A stretch of 14,465 bases of DNA from contig DATDGC010000001.1 of the NCBI GenBank assembly GCA_036522275.1, positions 1 to 14,465 on the forward strand, in the 5' to 3' direction. This stretch comes from JAHFRG01 sp036522275. Lineage in GTDB: Bacteria; Pseudomonadota; Gammaproteobacteria; Burkholderiales; JAHFRG01. The first letter of the stretch is position 1, and each line of letters starts with the position of its first letter. The notes beneath the pieces are model-generated. The model was not told the origin of the DNA and did no database searches. It saw only the letters and a list, made by a program, of their open reading frames with translations. Positions 12,949 through 14,465 of this stretch are shown here, in pieces. The position numbers were made by a program, and so were the translations under genes.

Positions 12949-14465
12949 GTGTCTGTAAACCACGTTCTCGCTCGCAAGTGGCGCCCCAAAACTTTCACTG
13001 AGTTAGTCGGGCAGGAGCATGTCGTCAAGGCCTTAACGAATGCCTTAAGTCAGCAGCGTCTCCATCATGCCTATCTTTTCACGGGAACGCGCGGCGTCGG
13101 CAAAACCACACTGGCGCGTATTCTAGCCAAGTCGCTTAACTGCGAAAACGGAATCACCCCGGTGCCATGCGGGCAATGCTCAGCATGCCGCGAGATTGAT
13201 TCAGGGCGTTTTATTGATTTGCTGGAGCTCGATGCCGCTTCCAATACCGGCATAGACAACATGCGTGAGGTTCTGGACAACGCGCAATATGCGCCGACCC
13301 GGGGGCGCTTCAAGATCTACATCATTGACGAAGTGCACATGCTTTCGGCCAAGGCATTCAATTCCATGCTGAAAACCCTGGAAGAGCCGCCCGAGCATGT
13401 CAAATTTATCCTTGCCACCACCGATCCGCAAAAAATACCGGTCACGGTGCTCTCGCGTTGCCTGCAGTTTAATTTAAAACAGATACCCTCCCCGGTGATT
13501 ACCGGGTATCTGCATCAGGTACTGGAAAAAGAGAAAATCACCGGCGAATCTTCGGCGCTGCAGCTCCTGGCGCGTGCCGCGCAAGGCAGCATGCGCGACG
13601 CTTTAAGCTTGCTTGACCAGGCGATCGCACACGATGCAGGCAAGGTAACCGAAGCCGGCGTGCGCGAGATGCTAGGCGTAATTGACCAGACGTACCTGTT
13701 CGAGATTTTACGGGCGCTGCTGAAACACGATGGTGTTGCGCTTATCGCACAAGCGGAACAAATGGCAAGCCGCAGCCTTTCGTTGGAAGCGGCCTTGCAG
13801 GATTTGGCTACGCTGTTGCAACGCATCGCCCTGGCGCAAACCGTGCCTGAGGCCATCGGCGTGGATATGCCGGAGCGGCTGCTGATTCTTGAATTGGCCC
13901 ATGCTTTTAATCCGCAAGATGTGCAGTTGTTTTACGATATTGCGCTGCGCGGGCGCAACGAGATTGATCTTGCGCCTGATGAGCAAGCCGGTTTCAGCAT
14001 GACTCTATTGCGCATGCTGGCGTTTATGCCGGCAGATAGCACGGCTCCAGACTCTGATGAAAACAAATCCGCTAAGTCAATGCCGCAACAGCCCTCGCTG
14101 CTTGAGGCAGGCGGTAAGAGCGTGCCGGCCAAGACCACAACCGATAGCAGATTAAAAAAAAACAGCTTTGACGAAGACTGGCCAGCCCTGGTAGCTCAAT
14201 TAAAGCTGGGTGGCATGGCTAAGATGCTGGCGCAACATTGCGAGTTGGCAAGTTACAGCAGCGGTGGCCTCGAGCTGCGCATCCCTGAGCCGCATAAACA
14301 CCTGCTGGAAAAATCGTACCAGGAAAAATTAAAACTCGCGCTTTACGATTATTTTGGTGAGCGTATACCCGTCACTTTTGCTATTGGCAACGGCAGCGGG
14401 AACTCACCTGCTGAAAGGGATCACCGCGAGAAACAAGAGCGCCAAATGCGCGCAATCCAGGCAAT
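12949..14465 (+). CDS. dnaX: DNA polymerase III subunit gamma/tau (5' part)
   Basis: The first 505 codons of the clamp-loader ATPase; the gene continues beyond the window. The GTG at 12949 gives VSVNHVLARKWRPKTF, matching the family N-terminus, though the ribosome binding site is weak and the pagL stop is five bases away. The AAA+ domain has Walker A GTRGVGKTT with Lys52, a zinc module with Cys65, Cys74, Cys77 and Cys80, Walker B IDEVHM at Asp127-Glu128, and the SRC motif with the arginine finger Arg170. Domain III ends near residue 365 and a low-complexity linker follows. A run of nine A at 14154-14162 in the linker could let the gene make the short gamma form as well as tau. The tau-specific region begins near FDEDWPALV. 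Confidence 0.96.
   Translation, partial: MSVNHVLARKWRPKTFTELVGQEHVVKALTNALSQQRLHHAYLFTGTRGVGKTTLARILAKSLNCENGITPVPCGQCSACREIDSGRFIDLLELDAASNTGIDNMREVLDNAQYAPTRGRFKIYIIDEVHMLSAKAFNSMLKTLEEPPEHVKFILATTDPQKIPVTVLSRCLQFNLKQIPSPVITGYLHQVLEKEKITGESSALQLLARAAQGSMRDALSLLDQAIAHDAGKVTEAGVREMLGVIDQTYLFEILRALLKHDGVALIAQAEQMASRSLSLEAALQDLATLLQRIALAQTVPEAIGVDMPERLLILELAHAFNPQDVQLFYDIALRGRNEIDLAPDEQAGFSMTLLRMLAFMPADSTAPDSDENKSAKSMPQQPSLLEAGGKSVPAKTTTDSRLKKNSFDEDWPALVAQLKLGGMAKMLAQHCELASYSSGGLELRIPEPHKHLLEKSYQEKLKLALYDYFGERIPVTFAIGNGSGNSPAERDHREKQERQMRAIQA
14154..14162 (+). other. Nine-A slippage site in the dnaX linker
   Basis: Nine consecutive A bases follow TT, read in frame as TTA AAA AAA AAC at codons 402-405. 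A -1 slip, or one extra A in the transcript, reaches TGA at 14169-14171 and gives a 407-residue product. Loss of one A reaches TAG at 14192-14194 and gives 414 residues. E. coli gamma is 431 residues. The site is where dnaX genes of E. coli and Thermus make gamma, by ribosomal frameshifting and transcriptional slippage respectively. Slippage in this organism is inferred. Confidence 0.6.

Overview
The window looks like a piece of a betaproteobacterial chromosome, probably an environmental Nitrosomonadales-like lineage. That placement is inferred from protein style, the ffs-dnaX neighbourhood and moderate GC content; no rRNA or other definitive marker is present.

Layout. (1) 1-281 holds a non-coding, palindrome-rich element. 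(2) 282-3270, plus strand: an AcuI-type acrylyl-CoA reductase followed by a propionyl-CoA synthetase (prpE). (3) 3328-3419, minus: tRNA-Ser(GGA). (4) 3505-4827, minus: an MHS-family major facilitator transporter with its own rho-independent terminator. (5) 5171-5845, plus: an OmpR-type response regulator with a TTG start. (6) 5877-9292, minus: a three-gene unit encoding a small two-helix membrane protein, a sodium/solute-symporter-histidine kinase fusion (CbrA/CrbS-like) and a stand-alone receiver protein. (7) 9530-11497, minus: acetyl-CoA synthetase (acs). (8) 11498-12243: a 746-base stretch with no convincing gene. (9) 12244-12339, plus: the 4.5S signal recognition particle RNA (ffs), then a PagL-type lipid A deacylase, then the 5' part of dnaX, which runs off the window.

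How it fits together. The region up to 11.5 kb reads as a short-chain carboxylate island: two acyl-CoA synthetases (propionate and acetate), an acrylyl-CoA reductase that makes propionyl-CoA, an organic-acid-type transporter, and a kinase whose sensor is itself a symporter. The order acs / small membrane protein / symporter-kinase parallels the E. coli acs-yjcH-actP operon, with the permease replaced by a symporter-kinase. Proteins of that kinase class (CrbS, MxtR) are known to control acs in other bacteria. The right end is housekeeping (SRP RNA, DNA polymerase III gamma/tau) with an envelope gene inserted between.

The most notable details are a nine-A run in the dnaX linker at which either -1 or +1 slippage gives a gamma-sized product, a conservative substitution at the catalytic acid position of PagL, and a perfect inverted repeat over the -10 box of the kinase operon.
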